60,190 bases of DNA from Gracilimonas tropica DSM 19535 (lineage in GTDB: Bacteria > Bacteroidota > Rhodothermia > Balneolales > Balneolaceae). The stretch lies in NCBI RefSeq assembly GCF_000375425.1, contig NZ_AQXG01000016.1, forward strand, positions 1 through 60,190. Reading direction: 5' to 3'. Shown here one piece after another: positions 1-9,948 of this stretch. Every line of letters starts with the position of its first letter. The first letter of the stretch is position 1. A program made the position numbers and the translations under genes. Under the pieces are notes generated by a model. The model saw only the letters and a program-made list of their open reading frames with translations. It searched no databases and was not told the DNA's origin.

Positions 1-593
1 TCATCAACCGCTTTCATCAGCTCCACGATCTTCTCTTCCCACTCGGCTTCGCCGTTAAGGGCGCCCAGGGCAGATCCCTGAATCACCGGAATATCGTCTC
101 CGTCAAATTCGTAAGAAGAAAGCAGCTCACGCACTTCCAGCTCTACCAGCTCCAGCAGCTCTTCATCGTCCACCAGGTCTACCTTGTTCATGAATACCAC
201 AATCTGTGGCACCCCTACCTGGCGGGCAAGCAAAATGTGCTCGCGGGTCTGTGGCATCGGACCGTCGGTGGCTGCCACTACCAAAATAGCTCCGTCCATC
301 TGGGCAGCACCGGTTACCATGTTCTTCACATAGTCGGCGTGACCCGGGCAGTCTACGTGGGCATAGTGACGCTCATCGGTTTCATACTCCACGTGCGCGG
401 TAGCAATGGTAATCCCACGCTCGCGCTCTTCCGGAGCATTGTCAATATCTGCAAATTGCTTGGCTACCCCACCATAAGTCTTCGCCATTACTGTCGTAAT
501 CGCTGCCGTCAGGGTAGTCTTACCGTGATCTACGTGTCCGATCGTGCCCACGTTCACGTGTGGCTTATTCCGTTGAAAGGTCTCTTTTGCCAT
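1..593 (-). CDS. tuf: Elongation factor Tu (partial, N-terminal 197 residues)
   Basis: Reading leftward from an ATG at 593-591, the frame is open to the window edge and begins [20 protein letters not shown]. It shows the GTPase motifs GHVDHGKT (about residues 19-26), DCPGH (about 81-85) and NKVD (about 136-139), in the order and spacing of EF-Tu. EF-Tu delivers aminoacyl-tRNA to the ribosomal A site in the cytoplasm. The C-terminal half of domain I and domains II-III lie outside the window. The start is 35 bases after the fusA stop, so this is the last visible gene of the str operon. Identification is secure; only the gene end is unseen. Confidence 0.97.
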   Translation of the reverse strand, partial: MAKETFQRNKPHVNVGTIGHVDHGKTTLTAAITTVMAKTYGGVAKQFADIDNAPEERERGITIATAHVEYETDERHYAHVDCPGHADYVKNMVTGAAQMDGAILVVAATDGPMPQTREHILLARQVGVPQIVVFMNKVDLVDDEELLELVELEVRELLSSYEFDGDDIPVIQGSALGALNGEAEWEEKIVELMKAVD

Positions 594-628
594 GATTCTT
601 CGTTTTTCTTACTTAGTGTTTAATTTCT

Positions 629-2767
629 TTATGATTGTTCTTCAATGATCTCTTTAGCAAGAGTTTCAGGAACTTCGATATAGTCATGAAATTCCATGGA
701 GTACACTGCTCTACCCTGAGTCAGAGATCGCAAGTCTGTGGAATAACCAAACATTTCAGATAAAGGTACATGTGCATTCACAACAGAACCTTCTTTGTTT
801 GTATCCATTTTTTGCATGATACCACGACGACTGTTCAAGTCTCCGATCACATCACCCATGTATTCTTCAGGAGTAATGATCTCAACCTTCATTACCGGTT
901 CAAGAATTTTCGGTGCTGCTTTGCGGGCAGCATTTCTAAAACCAAGCTTAGCACAAAGTTCAAAACTCAACTGATCCGAATCAACATCGTGGTATGATCC
1001 GTCAAATAAACGGAAGCCAATGTTTTCAACGGAATAGTTGGCCTGGATACCACCGCTCAAAGCTTGCTGGAATCCCTTCATTACAGATGGAATAAATTCA
1101 CGGGGAATATTACCACCTACCACTTCATTGATGAAGATAAATCCTTCTTCACGAGTGATTCTGTCTTCGTTTCCATCGTAATTTTCAAAGTTTTCGATCG
1201 GACCCATTTCAAAAGAAATATCCGCAAACTTACCACGACCACCGGTTTGCTTCTTGTAGATCTCACGATGCTCAACATTCTTAGAAATGGTCTCACGGTA
1301 AGATACCTGAGGAGCGCCAACATTAGCTTCTACTTTGAATTCACGCTTCAGGCGGTCAACAATAATCTCAAGGTGAAGCTCACCCATACCTGCAATCGTA
1401 GTTTGACCGGTTTCATGGTCAGTCTTGACCTGGAAAGTTGGATCCTCTTCGGCCAGCTTTTGCAATCCGGTTGAAAGCTTCTCACCATCAGCCTTGGTTT
1501 TAGGCTCAACAGCCAATTTGATAACCGGCTCAGGGAAAGTGATCTGCTCAAGAATTACCGGATGATCTTCCGCGCAAAGTGTATCACCGGTATGCACTTC
1601 TTTGATACCAATAATAGCTGCAATATCTCCGGCCTGGATATAATCCAGATCCTTTTTGTCATTAGCGTGCATCTCAAGCAAACGACCTACACGTTCACGG
1701 TTGCCGGTGGATGCATTCAGAATGTAAGAACCCTTTTCCAGACGGCCGGAATAGACACGACAGAAAGTCAACTTACCTACATAAGGGTCGGTCATAATCT
1801 TGAATGCAAGTGCTGAAAATGGTGCATTTACATCCGGAGCTTTTTTCACTTCTTCCTCTGTTTCCGGGTCGATACCTTTAACAGGAGGAATGTCTAATGG
1901 GTTAGGCATGAAATCGAGTACACGATCAAGCAATACCTGCACCCCTTTGTTTTTCAGGGCTGTACCAAGCATTACCGGAGTAATATCTTTGGAAATCGTT
2001 GCCTCACGAAGAGCTGCAATAATTTCATCCTCTGTGATTTCCTCTTCCATCAAATATTTTTCCATGAGGGAATCATCGTAATCAGCCAAAGATTCCAGCA
2101 TGATCTGACGATATTCAGCAGCTTTTCCAGCTAATTCTTCAGGAATCTCAACAATATCATACTTAGCGCCCAAAGACTCATCATCCCAAATAATGGCCTG
2201 CATATTGATCAGGTCAACTACGCCCTGAAAATCAGCCTCTGCTCCGATCGGAATTTGAATAGGAATTGGATTGGCATTCAACTTTTCATCAAGCTCATCT
2301 ACTACGTTGTAGAAATCAGCACCAACCTTGTCCATCTTGTTGACAAACGCCATACAAGGAACATGATATTTATTTGCCTGACGCCAAACAGTTTCAGACT
2401 GCGGCTGAACAGCACCAACTGAGTCAAGCACAAAAACAGCACCATCAAGTACACGCAAAGAACGCTCTACCTCTACAGTGAAGTCAACGTGACCGGGAGT
2501 ATCAATAATGTTAATTCGGTGATCTTTCCAGATACAATGAGTAGCAGCAGACTGGATAGTAATCCCCCGCTCCTGCTCTTGCTCCATCCAGTCCATAGTG
2601 GCAGCGCCATCATGCACCTCACCCATACGGTGACTACGACCGGTATAAAACAGGATACGCTCCGTTACGGTTGTCTTACCGGCATCAATGTGCGCCATGA
2701 TACCGATATTCCGCGTGCGCCTTATCTTATCTAAAATTTTTGGATCTGTTTTTGTTGCTTCAGACAT
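629..2767 (-). CDS. fusA: Elongation factor G
   Basis: A 712-residue protein, normal for bacterial EF-G, which drives ribosomal translocation and, with RRF, ribosome recycling. G-domain motifs are visible: AHIDAGKTT (25-33), DTPGH (89-93) and NKMD (143-146), followed by the usual domains II-V. It lies 23 bases after rpsG and 35 bases before tuf on the same strand, the classical str order. The partner frr is at 9949 in the same window but in a different transcription unit. No anomaly seen. Confidence 0.98.
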   Translation of the reverse strand: MSEATKTDPKILDKIRRTRNIGIMAHIDAGKTTVTERILFYTGRSHRMGEVHDGAATMDWMEQEQERGITIQSAATHCIWKDHRINIIDTPGHVDFTVEVERSLRVLDGAVFVLDSVGAVQPQSETVWRQANKYHVPCMAFVNKMDKVGADFYNVVDELDEKLNANPIPIQIPIGAEADFQGVVDLINMQAIIWDDESLGAKYDIVEIPEELAGKAAEYRQIMLESLADYDDSLMEKYLMEEEITEDEIIAALREATISKDITPVMLGTALKNKGVQVLLDRVLDFMPNPLDIPPVKGIDPETEEEVKKAPDVNAPFSALAFKIMTDPYVGKLTFCRVYSGRLEKGSYILNASTGNRERVGRLLEMHANDKKDLDYIQAGDIAAIIGIKEVHTGDTLCAEDHPVILEQITFPEPVIKLAVEPKTKADGEKLSTGLQKLAEEDPTFQVKTDHETGQTTIAGMGELHLEIIVDRLKREFKVEANVGAPQVSYRETISKNVEHREIYKKQTGGRGKFADISFEMGPIENFENYDGNEDRITREEGFIFINEVVGGNIPREFIPSVMKGFQQALSGGIQANYSVENIGFRLFDGSYHDVDSDQLSFELCAKLGFRNAARKAAPKILEPVMKVEIITPEEYMGDVIGDLNSRRGIMQKMDTNKEGSVVNAHVPLSEMFGYSTDLRSLTQGRAVYSMEFHDYIEVPETLAKEIIEEQS

Positions 2768-2790
2768 AATACTTGTTCAAATAATATTCT

Positions 2791-3258
2791 TTAGAATCTA
2801 AAATGGGCAAAAGCCTTATTAGCATCTGCCATACGATGTGTCTCATCTTTCTTACGAACCGCTCCACCTTCATTATTGGAAGCATCAATGAGTTCTCTTG
2901 AAAGACGAATTGACATAGACTTATCATTACGTCCGCGAGCAGCCTTAATCAGCCATCGCATACCCAATGCAGTCCCTCTTTCCTGACGAACCTCAATCGG
3001 CACCTGGTAAGTAGCACCACCCACACGGCGAGATTTTACTTCCACTACCGGAGTTGAGTTTTGCAGCGCATTGCGGAATACATCGATTCCGGTCTCGCCT
3101 GTTTTCTCTTCAATAAGTTCAAAAGCCTGATATACAATTTTGCGAGCAACATTCTTTTTTCCATCTCGCATCAGGTTATTTACGAAACGAGTTACCAGCT
3201 TATCCTCAAAAATTGGATCCGCTTGCACATCTCGTTTTTCTGCTGTTTTTCTACGCAT
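2791..3258 (-). CDS. rpsG: 30S ribosomal protein S7
   Basis: A 155-residue protein beginning MRRKTAEKRDVQADPIFEDK, with the S7 landmarks FVNNLMRDGKKNVARKIVY and the GGATYQVPIEVR loop. S7 nucleates assembly of the 30S head by binding the 3' domain of 16S rRNA, and in many bacteria it represses its own operon. Length and position between rpsL (26 bases upstream) and fusA (23 bases downstream) are typical. No regulatory stem was looked for in detail in the short rpsL-rpsG gap. Confidence 0.98.
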   Translation of the reverse strand: MRRKTAEKRDVQADPIFEDKLVTRFVNNLMRDGKKNVARKIVYQAFELIEEKTGETGIDVFRNALQNSTPVVEVKSRRVGGATYQVPIEVRQERGTALGMRWLIKAARGRNDKSMSIRLSRELIDASNNEGGAVRKKDETHRMADANKAFAHFRF

Positions 3259-3284
3259 GCTCGATTAATCTTAATTTCTTAATG

Positions 3285-3659
3285 TTACCCTTTCGGCTTC
3301 TTGGTGCCATACAGACTACGGCTTTGAGTTCTTCCCTCAACACCCGCAGTATCTAATGTTCCACGTATAATATGGTATCGAACACCCGGCAAGTCCTTTA
3401 CACGACCTCCACGGATCAATACAATACTATGTTCCTGCAAGTTATGACCTTCACCGGGTATGTAGGCCGAAACCTCAATCCCGTTCGTCAAACGTACACG
3501 AGCTACTTTACGCAATGCCGAATTCGGCTTTTTAGGCGTAGTTGTATAAACGCGAGTACAAACACCACGCTTCTGCGGACAATTTTGTAGCGCAGGAGCA
3601 GTTGTTTTACTTACTTTGCTTTTTCTACCTTTTCGTATGAGTTGTTGTATAGTTGGCAC
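3285..3659 (-). CDS. rpsL: 30S ribosomal protein S12
   Basis: A 124-residue protein beginning [15 protein letters not shown], with the conserved [19 protein letters not shown] and [20 protein letters not shown] segments. S12 sits at the decoding centre and controls accuracy. The two lysines whose substitution usually gives streptomycin resistance (K43 in PKKPNSA, K88 in RVKDLPG) are both wild type. It is the first gene of the minus-strand str operon; a Bacteroidota-like promoter lies about 40 bases upstream at 3700-3732. Confidence 0.98.
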   Translation of the reverse strand: MPTIQQLIRKGRKSKVSKTTAPALQNCPQKRGVCTRVYTTTPKKPNSALRKVARVRLTNGIEVSAYIPGEGHNLQEHSIVLIRGGRVKDLPGVRYHIIRGTLDTAGVEGRTQSRSLYGTKKPKG

Positions 3660-3699
3660 TGTTCAAATGTTTGGTTATTGCCATCAAATCGAGAGCTTG

Positions 3700-3732
3700 C
3701 AAATATAGGGAACGTTTCAACATGAATGCAAA
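3700..3732 (-). promoter_or_regulatory. Candidate promoter of the str operon
   Basis: On the minus strand TATATTTG (3707-3700) matches the Bacteroidota -7 consensus TAnnTTTG exactly. A TTTG lies further upstream (3732-3729), separated by 21 bases rather than the ideal 19. The predicted transcript would start near 3695 and give rpsL a leader of about 35 bases. Pattern match only. Confidence 0.45.
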
Positions 3733-3814
3733 AAATTTATGCTGATTATTTCTAAAATTTCACTGATACCCTCTTAAACTTCTCAATTCTGAAAAAAATT
3801 GCGGAAATAGCCCC

Positions 3815-3845
3815 TTTTTTTAGATTAACCGATATATAACTTTAT
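3815..3845 (+). promoter_or_regulatory. Candidate recG promoter, close to the start codon
   Basis: TTTT (3815-3818), 19 bases, then TAACTTTA (3838-3845) resembles TTTG-N19-TAnnTTTG with two mismatches. The implied transcription start falls on or next to the recG start codon at 3851, so the message could be leaderless. No Shine-Dalgarno sequence is visible there. Pattern inference only. Confidence 0.3.
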
Positions 3846-3850
3846 ATCAC

Positions 3851-5920
3851 TTGAAATTATCTGAACTTTCTTATTTAAGTACAAAACGACTGGATGCTCT
3901 TAGCTCAGAAGGCATTCACTCTGCCATGGATCTGCTTAATTTTTTCCCACGCAGATACCTTGACCGAAGCAATACCCAAAAGATGAAATTCTTGCCGGGA
4001 TCAGGTGAAGAGGTTACTGTTGCAGGCAAGGTAGTCGACATAAGTACCGCGGGATTTGGCCGAAAGAAGCGACTGGAAGTCACCCTTAACGATGGCACCG
4101 GAACTATAAAGGGGGTTTGGTTTCGGGGAGTAAAATATTTCAGTAAGTATTTCAAAAAGGGCGAGACTGTCGCTTTTTTTGGGCAGGCTAAGCGCTATGG
4201 TAAAAATGTTAGTATTGCCCATCCTGAAGTAGATAAAATCTCTTCTGAAGGAGACCTGGATGCTTTCTCAAGAATTGTACCCATCTATCCCGGCAGTAAA
4301 GGAATAAGCCAAGCGCGCATTACCAGCAGCATGATCCAAAACTGGAATAAAGAGATCCTGGCAAATATACAGATCGATGAATTTCTGCCTACCGACATCT
4401 TAAGTGAGATGAAGTTTCCTACTCGAAAAGAAGCTTACAGGATGATCCACTTTCCGGAATCACACAATCAGCATAAGAATGCCTTAAACCGTTTTAAGTT
4501 TGAGGAGCTGTTCTTGTTTGAAATGAGCATGGAAAAGATCCATTTCACCGTTAAAGATCGGGCACAAGGGCACCTTTTTAAAAACATAGGAAATTATACT
4601 GCCCGTTACTTCAATGAAGTTTTACCCTTTGAGCTGACCGAAGGACAAAAAATTGCTTTGTCTGAAATTAAACAAGATGTCCGTTCCGGGAAACAAATGA
4701 ATCGGCTCATACAGGGAGATGTAGGCGCCGGAAAAACAGTGGTTGCTATTGGTGCCATGCTAATGGCCTTGGATAATGGTTTTCAAGCAGCTTTTCTAGC
4801 TCCAACCGAGATATTAGCAGAACAACATTACCGTACTCTTTCCGATCATCTTAAAGAAATGGATATAAATATCCGTCTACTCATAGGTTCCCAAAAAAAA
4901 GCTCTGAGAACAGATATTCTTACGGATGTTGAAGGCGGAAATGCACAGATTGTTGTTGGAACCCATGCGATCATTCAGGATGAGGTACGGTTCCACAACC
5001 TGGGGCTAGCGGTGATTGATGAACAACACCGTTTTGGAGTAAAGCAGCGCGCAGACCTGCTCAGTAAAGGCAATCATCCTCACATGTTGGTAATGAGCGC
5101 CACTCCCATTCCGCGTTCACTGGCTATGACGGTTTATGCTGATCTCGATGTTTCTGTCATTAAAGATCTTCCGGCCGGACGAAAACCTATTAAAACGGCC
5201 ATTCGTTCTCACAAGAAAAGAGAAGATGTCATGCATTTTGTGCGACAAGAGGTTGAAGATGGCGGTCAGGTTTATGTCGTTTATCCTTTGGTAGAGGAAT
5301 CAGAAGCGCTGGATCTAAAGGATGCCACGGCCGGTTTCGAAAAGCTTAAAAAACGTTTTCCTGAATTTAAGATCGGACTGCTTCACGGGCGCATGAAAAC
5401 CGAAGAAAAAGAAGCCGTAATGAAAAAGTTCATTGATAACGAAATCAATATTTTGGTTTCAACAACTGTGATAGAAGTTGGGGTTGATGTACCCAATGCT
5501 TCGGTCATGATCATAGAACATGCCGAACGATTCGGCCTTTCACAGCTTCATCAATTAAGAGGAAGGATCGGCCGGGGTGAACGACAAAGTTATTGCATTT
5601 TGATGCCGGATGTGAAAGTGAGCAAAGCCGGGGCTTTTCGGCTCAAAACCATGGAAGAAACCAACGATGGATTTAGAATTGCCGAAGCAGACTTAAAATT
5701 ACGTGGCCCCGGTGACTTTCTTGGAACCAAACAAAGCGGTCTTCCTGATTTCAAATTTGCCGATATTGTTGAAGATCAATTCTTATTGGCACAAGCCAAA
5801 GAAAAGGCAAAATCCTTGTTAAAAGAAGATCCTGAGCTTAAGGAAAGTTCTCACAAAAATCTCTCCACTGTATTTGCACCGTATTTTGAGGAAAAAGTGA
5901 AATTTTATGGAATGGGCTAA
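3851..5920 (+). CDS. recG: ATP-dependent DNA helicase RecG
   Basis: A 689-residue protein of normal RecG length. The N-terminal HhH-like and wedge (OB) region (residues 1-150) has the family phrase LLNFFPRRYLDRS. Helicase motifs follow: GDVGAGKT (289-296), DEQH (390-393), MSATPIPRSLAMT, and the C-terminal QLRGRIGRGERQSYC. RecG remodels stalled forks and branched DNA (Holliday junctions, R-loops). The start is TTG; no in-frame ATG would keep the N-terminal HhH-like segment, and homologues begin at a similar place. The gene is divergent from rpsL and converges on the E2 gene. Confidence 0.96.
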   Translation: MKLSELSYLSTKRLDALSSEGIHSAMDLLNFFPRRYLDRSNTQKMKFLPGSGEEVTVAGKVVDISTAGFGRKKRLEVTLNDGTGTIKGVWFRGVKYFSKYFKKGETVAFFGQAKRYGKNVSIAHPEVDKISSEGDLDAFSRIVPIYPGSKGISQARITSSMIQNWNKEILANIQIDEFLPTDILSEMKFPTRKEAYRMIHFPESHNQHKNALNRFKFEELFLFEMSMEKIHFTVKDRAQGHLFKNIGNYTARYFNEVLPFELTEGQKIALSEIKQDVRSGKQMNRLIQGDVGAGKTVVAIGAMLMALDNGFQAAFLAPTEILAEQHYRTLSDHLKEMDINIRLLIGSQKKALRTDILTDVEGGNAQIVVGTHAIIQDEVRFHNLGLAVIDEQHRFGVKQRADLLSKGNHPHMLVMSATPIPRSLAMTVYADLDVSVIKDLPAGRKPIKTAIRSHKKREDVMHFVRQEVEDGGQVYVVYPLVEESEALDLKDATAGFEKLKKRFPEFKIGLLHGRMKTEEKEAVMKKFIDNEINILVSTTVIEVGVDVPNASVMIIEHAERFGLSQLHQLRGRIGRGERQSYCILMPDVKVSKAGAFRLKTMEETNDGFRIAEADLKLRGPGDFLGTKQSGLPDFKFADIVEDQFLLAQAKEKAKSLLKEDPELKESSHKNLSTVFAPYFEEKVKFYGMG

Positions 5921-6012
5921 ATAGAGCCGCCCTTGAGAGAAGAAAACCAAATAACAAGAACTAAGCTACAAGCCTCCTCTCGATGACGGGAATTTCTATA
6001 TTTCTCCCAAAC

Positions 6013-6060
6013 AAAAAAGGCGCTCGAAAATGAACGCCTTCTTTACTTTCTGTTTTTTTT
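6013..6060. terminator. Bidirectional Rho-independent terminator
   Basis: An AAGGCG...CGCCTT stem (6017-6022 with 6035-6040) extends inward by two more pairs after one mismatch. It is preceded by an A-run (6013-6018) and followed by a T-rich stretch ending in eight T (6053-6060). It lies between convergent recG and the E2 gene; the A-run makes it strongest for the minus-strand E2 transcript. Confidence 0.8.
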
Positions 6061-6067
6061 GGAAATC

Positions 6068-7828
6068 TTATACCGAACGATCGGTATCAAAGTTTTCCAG
6101 AATCTGCTTGATGCGATTCAGGAATGCCCCGCCATGCGCACCGTCAATGATACGGTGATCATAACTCATAGAGAGATACATCATATGACGGATGGCGATC
6201 ACATCCTCGCCGCCAACTTCCATTACTACCGGACGTTTTTCAATCACGCCGGTTCCGATAATAGCCACCTGTGGCTGATTGATGATTGGGGTCCCCATAA
6301 GGTTACCCACACTGCCATAATTGGTAAGTGTGATGGTTCCTCCCACCAAGTCATCAGGACTTAATTGCTTACTTCTTGCTTTGTGAGCCACTTCATTCAC
6401 GGCATTCGCAAGTCCAACCAAATTCTTTTCCTGTGCTTTTTTGATAACCGGAACGATCAGTCCTCCCTCGCCACCTTCACCAAGTGCAACTGCAAGGCCA
6501 AAATTGATATCCTTCTTAACATGGATCTCATCTTCCACCACCGAACTGTTGATCAGCGGATATTCCAGCATTGCATTTATGATAGCCTCCACAAAAAGAG
6601 GGGTGAAAGTAAGTTTTGTTCCAGTCTTCTCCTGGAACGCATGTTTGTTGGCATTTCGCCATTTCACCATACTGGTCACATCCACATCAGCGAAAGTAGT
6701 AACATGAGCGGAGGTCTGCTTCGACTTCACCATGTGTTCGGCGATCATCTTACGCATACGATCCATCTTGATCACTTCTACATCACCGGAAGGTGCATGT
6801 TTCACATCCAACTGCCCGGCTGAGATCGAGCCATCAGAAGACTTGCCGGATGAAGGTTTGCTGAGTCCGCCACCAGAAGGTGCAGTTTGCTTTTGTTGAA
6901 CCGGAGCAGAAACTTTTCCGGCTTTCTTATCCTCTACATAAGAGAGTATATCTTGCTTGGAAACACGACCGTTTTGTCCGGAACCCTCAATATTCTCCAG
7001 TTCTTCCTGTGAAATTCCTTCTTCTTTAGCAATGGAACGAACCAGCGGGGAGTAAAAACGTCCATCGGTCCCGACACGCTGAGGCTCCGACCCACCCGAA
7101 GTTCCATTGGATGAAACAGCTGCAGACTGAGTTTCTTTTTGAGCCGGGGCTGTATCTGCTTTCTTCTCTTTTTGGGGAGTCGCAGCCGAACTGCTGCTTG
7201 ATGCGGAAGCACCCTCTCCGGTTGCAATTATTGCTATGGTCTGCCCAACTTCGATGGTATCATTTTCTTCCGCGAGGATTTCTACCAGTGTACCGGATGC
7301 AGGAGATGGAACTTCACTATCTACTTTATCGGTAGAGATCTCGAGCAGGGTTTCGTCTTCTTCCACTTTATCACCTACCTGCTTATTCCAACCGATTACT
7401 GTAGCCTCTACTACCGACTCACCCATTTGAGGCATTTGTACTTCAATACGCTCACCTTCATCTCCACTGTTCGGTGCAGCCGGAGCTGATTCTTCTTGAG
7501 TCTCAGCCTCTTCTTCCCGGGCTTCCTCTTCTGCAGGCTCTTCGGCTTCTGCAGCACTGCCGGAAGAAACATCACCTGCAGCATCAGCGTCGGTTTCAAT
7601 AATGGCGATAGGTTTACCAACCTCGATCACATCCCCTTCATCAGCCAAAATTTCTACGAGTACACCGGCCTCAGGAGAAGGAACTTCTGTATCCACTTTG
7701 TCGGTGGCCACTTCCAACAGCGTTTCATCCACTTCAACAGTGTCTCCCACGCTTTTAGACCACTCTATCACAGTGCCTTCCATTACCGATTCACCCATTT
7801 GGGGCATTACTACTTCTACCTTCGCCAT
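6068..7828 (-). CDS. 2-oxo acid dehydrogenase E2 (dihydrolipoyl acyltransferase), two lipoyl domains
   Basis: A 586-residue E2 core subunit. It has two lipoyl domains (about 1-78 and 127-203) with modifiable lysines in ATDKVD (K44) and STDKVD (K168), an E3/E1-binding domain (about 258-298), low-complexity Ala/Glu/Ser linkers, and a catalytic domain (about 350-586) with SYDHRIIDG (H558, D562). It transfers the acyl group from lipoamide to CoA in a pyruvate, 2-oxoglutarate or branched-chain complex. The substrate cannot be assigned from the motifs, and no E1 or E3 gene is adjacent. Likely monocistronic, with a terminator just downstream. Confidence 0.93.
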   Translation of the reverse strand: MAKVEVVMPQMGESVMEGTVIEWSKSVGDTVEVDETLLEVATDKVDTEVPSPEAGVLVEILADEGDVIEVGKPIAIIETDADAAGDVSSGSAAEAEEPAEEEAREEEAETQEESAPAAPNSGDEGERIEVQMPQMGESVVEATVIGWNKQVGDKVEEDETLLEISTDKVDSEVPSPASGTLVEILAEENDTIEVGQTIAIIATGEGASASSSSSAATPQKEKKADTAPAQKETQSAAVSSNGTSGGSEPQRVGTDGRFYSPLVRSIAKEEGISQEELENIEGSGQNGRVSKQDILSYVEDKKAGKVSAPVQQKQTAPSGGGLSKPSSGKSSDGSISAGQLDVKHAPSGDVEVIKMDRMRKMIAEHMVKSKQTSAHVTTFADVDVTSMVKWRNANKHAFQEKTGTKLTFTPLFVEAIINAMLEYPLINSSVVEDEIHVKKDINFGLAVALGEGGEGGLIVPVIKKAQEKNLVGLANAVNEVAHKARSKQLSPDDLVGGTITLTNYGSVGNLMGTPIINQPQVAIIGTGVIEKRPVVMEVGGEDVIAIRHMMYLSMSYDHRIIDGAHGGAFLNRIKQILENFDTDRSV

Positions 7829-8126
7829 AAAATTGTTTTGTTTTAGTGCCTTAAAGGCGGATTTTGAGGTTTTGTAAACGGACCCTAAAGTTCAGGATAA
7901 TTCCAATTAGTTCAAAATAAGTATCGTTCCTTTAATTTCCGGAAAAGCGCTTTTTTGAATCTTTTAATAAATGGGTTCTAAAAACCTTCCATACATCGTC
8001 TTTAAATAAGATCTAACAAGTGTTATACCGAATTACTTAACTGCTGTTAATATTAAAAAAGATTACCTGTAGACCATCCACGTCAAAATTTTAATGAAGT
8101 TTGTTTGGCCTGTTCAAGAACCAAAT
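7829..8126. other. Intergenic region upstream of the E2 gene
   Basis: About 300 AT-rich bases between the E2 start and the terminator of the repeat lipoprotein. It should hold the E2 promoter, but no convincing TAnnTTTG match was found. No small gene or repeat was recognised. Confidence 0.5.
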
Positions 8127-8157
8127 AAAAAAAAAGCCGCCGGAAAAATCCGGCGGC
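8127..8157 (-). terminator. Rho-independent terminator of the four-repeat lipoprotein gene
   Basis: A perfect 8-bp stem GCCGCCGG/CCGGCGGC (8136-8143 with 8150-8157), a six-base loop and nine consecutive A on the plus strand (8127-8135) form a strong minus-strand terminator 31 bases after the stop at 8189. Confidence 0.92.
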
Positions 8158-8188
8158 CTCTATCTATCTCTCTCAACGCATCAAAAAA

Positions 8189-9694
8189 TTATTGAATGGT
8201 AAACTGCACCATTACAATGTTGCTCATTTCATCGAATACCGGAGGATCATCTGAGCCCTCAGATCCGTCAAAATCATAAGAGCCTATAGTGCCGTTATCG
8301 ATATGCAACATAGCCCATACTTTATCGCCGGCTTCAAGAGTTTCACCGTCATTAAGTTCGATCGTTAAATCCGTATTGCTACCGGTGTACACTTGACCAT
8401 GGCCAATGCTTGCCGGAACAACAGGAGCATCGCTACCATTGTCACGATGAAGCACTACAAAACCGATTTGTCCTGCCATTGCTTCGTCAATTGTCAGAGT
8501 TCCATCTGCAACTGTTTGGTCACTTACCATCACAGAAGGAGATGCTGAACCACTCACAGTGATATTTGTCATCAGGATTCCATCAGCTGTTATGACCGGT
8601 TGATCGTAAGGATTTACCCCATCGAACTCATAAGTTCCAATTTCGCCCGTATCATAATGAACCATAGGCCACAATTGCTCACCATCTTCTACCACAACAC
8701 CTTCATCAAACATGATCTGAACGTCTGTATTCATGCCAGCCTGAATAGGTGCTTTACCAATGATCTCGGGAACCTGGGGACCGTTGCCTTCTGCATTTGA
8801 ACGGTGTACAACTACCCACCCTTCCGTATTGGAATCTACATCTACCATAATGGAATTATTCATGATCATTTGATCTTCGGCCATGAGTGTAGATGTATTT
8901 TCGAGTACTTCAAAAGAACTCAATACTATATCGCCTTCAAAAGTAACCGGAAGATCGAGCCCGTTTTCACCATCAAATTCATAGGTTCCTATTTCTCCGG
9001 TATCGAAGTGAAGCATAGGATACAGGTTATCTCCGGCGGCAACCGATGCACCTTCATTCAGCTCAATTTGGACATCCGTGTTTGATCCGGCTGTAACCGG
9101 TGCTTTACCTATAATTTCGGGTATCTGAGGACCATCATTATTGGCATTGGGACCATGAATGACAATCCAGCCATCCTCGGCAGCATCCACAGAAACGGTA
9201 AAGATGTTTCCTTTATTTACTTGATCTTCAGCCATGATCGCGGGGTCTGTTTGTGTGATCATGAAGGAGGCCATTACGATATTATCATCGAAAGTAACCG
9301 GAAGATCGAGCCCGTTTTCACCATCAAACTCATACTCACCGATGGTTCCGGTATCCTCATGCAACATAGCCCAAAGAGTCTCATCATTTGCAACTCCTTC
9401 CTCCAGCTGAATGGTTACGTCAGTGTTTGTCCCGGACTCAACCATGGCTTTCCCGATGATCTCAGGAACCTGAGGGCCGTTGCCTTCTGCATTTGAACGG
9501 TGAATGACCACCCATCCGTCTTCAGGAGAATCTACAGAGGAAATTGTAACCTGATTCCCATTACTGGTACCTTGGGTATTTACTTCAACGGAAGGCATAA
9601 ATGGGTCACCATCATCCATTCCATTGTCGGAGTTGCAGGCCGCAAAAGTTAGCGCGACGGTCGTTATCATTAATAATTTACTTAGTGCTTTCAT
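8189..9694 (-). CDS. Lipoprotein with four tandem DUF7282-like repeats
   Basis: A 501-residue secreted lipoprotein; the lipobox FAAC gives Cys20. The rest is four copies of a module of about 115 residues. Each has a GWVVIHRSN-like strand, a PxVPxIIGKA segment, a TDVxIxLxxG strand, a WxMLHxDTGxIGxYxFDG segment and a short variable linker. The phrasing resembles the DUF7282 family known mainly from haloarchaeal surface proteins; that link is from memory and needs a profile search. No catalytic residues are obvious, and a surface-binding or structural role is inferred. The repeat DNA is itself similar between modules. Monocistronic, with its own terminator. Confidence 0.8.
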   Translation of the reverse strand: MKALSKLLMITTVALTFAACNSDNGMDDGDPFMPSVEVNTQGTSNGNQVTISSVDSPEDGWVVIHRSNAEGNGPQVPEIIGKAMVESGTNTDVTIQLEEGVANDETLWAMLHEDTGTIGEYEFDGENGLDLPVTFDDNIVMASFMITQTDPAIMAEDQVNKGNIFTVSVDAAEDGWIVIHGPNANNDGPQIPEIIGKAPVTAGSNTDVQIELNEGASVAAGDNLYPMLHFDTGEIGTYEFDGENGLDLPVTFEGDIVLSSFEVLENTSTLMAEDQMIMNNSIMVDVDSNTEGWVVVHRSNAEGNGPQVPEIIGKAPIQAGMNTDVQIMFDEGVVVEDGEQLWPMVHYDTGEIGTYEFDGVNPYDQPVITADGILMTNITVSGSASPSVMVSDQTVADGTLTIDEAMAGQIGFVVLHRDNGSDAPVVPASIGHGQVYTGSNTDLTIELNDGETLEAGDKVWAMLHIDNGTIGSYDFDGSEGSDDPPVFDEMSNIVMVQFTIQ

Positions 9695-9879
9695 TGTTAA
9701 CTGATTATTTGTTCTTGATTCATCAGTTAATACGAAAGCAAAGAGAGAGCAGATTGGTGTTCTCTTAAATTAATTTTACTCCCCTCTTCAATCTTAAATT
9801 TAAATCCAGTTATTTGCGCCATCATTGTTAGCAATTCAACATTCTATATTCCTTATTCAACATTCAATGTTCTGCGGGG

Positions 9880-9910
9880 TTTGTCCTCACTTCTGATTTT
9901 ATTAACTTCG
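9880..9910 (+). promoter_or_regulatory. frr promoter, Bacteroidota type
   Basis: TTTG (9880-9883), exactly 19 bases, then TAACTTCG (9903-9910) matches TTTG-N19-TAnnTTTG with one mismatch. It would give frr a leader of about 30 bases. It is the best promoter match seen in the window. Confidence 0.6.
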
Positions 9911-9948
9911 TGATTTAGTCAAACAGCACAATTAAAAGTCTTGGCACT

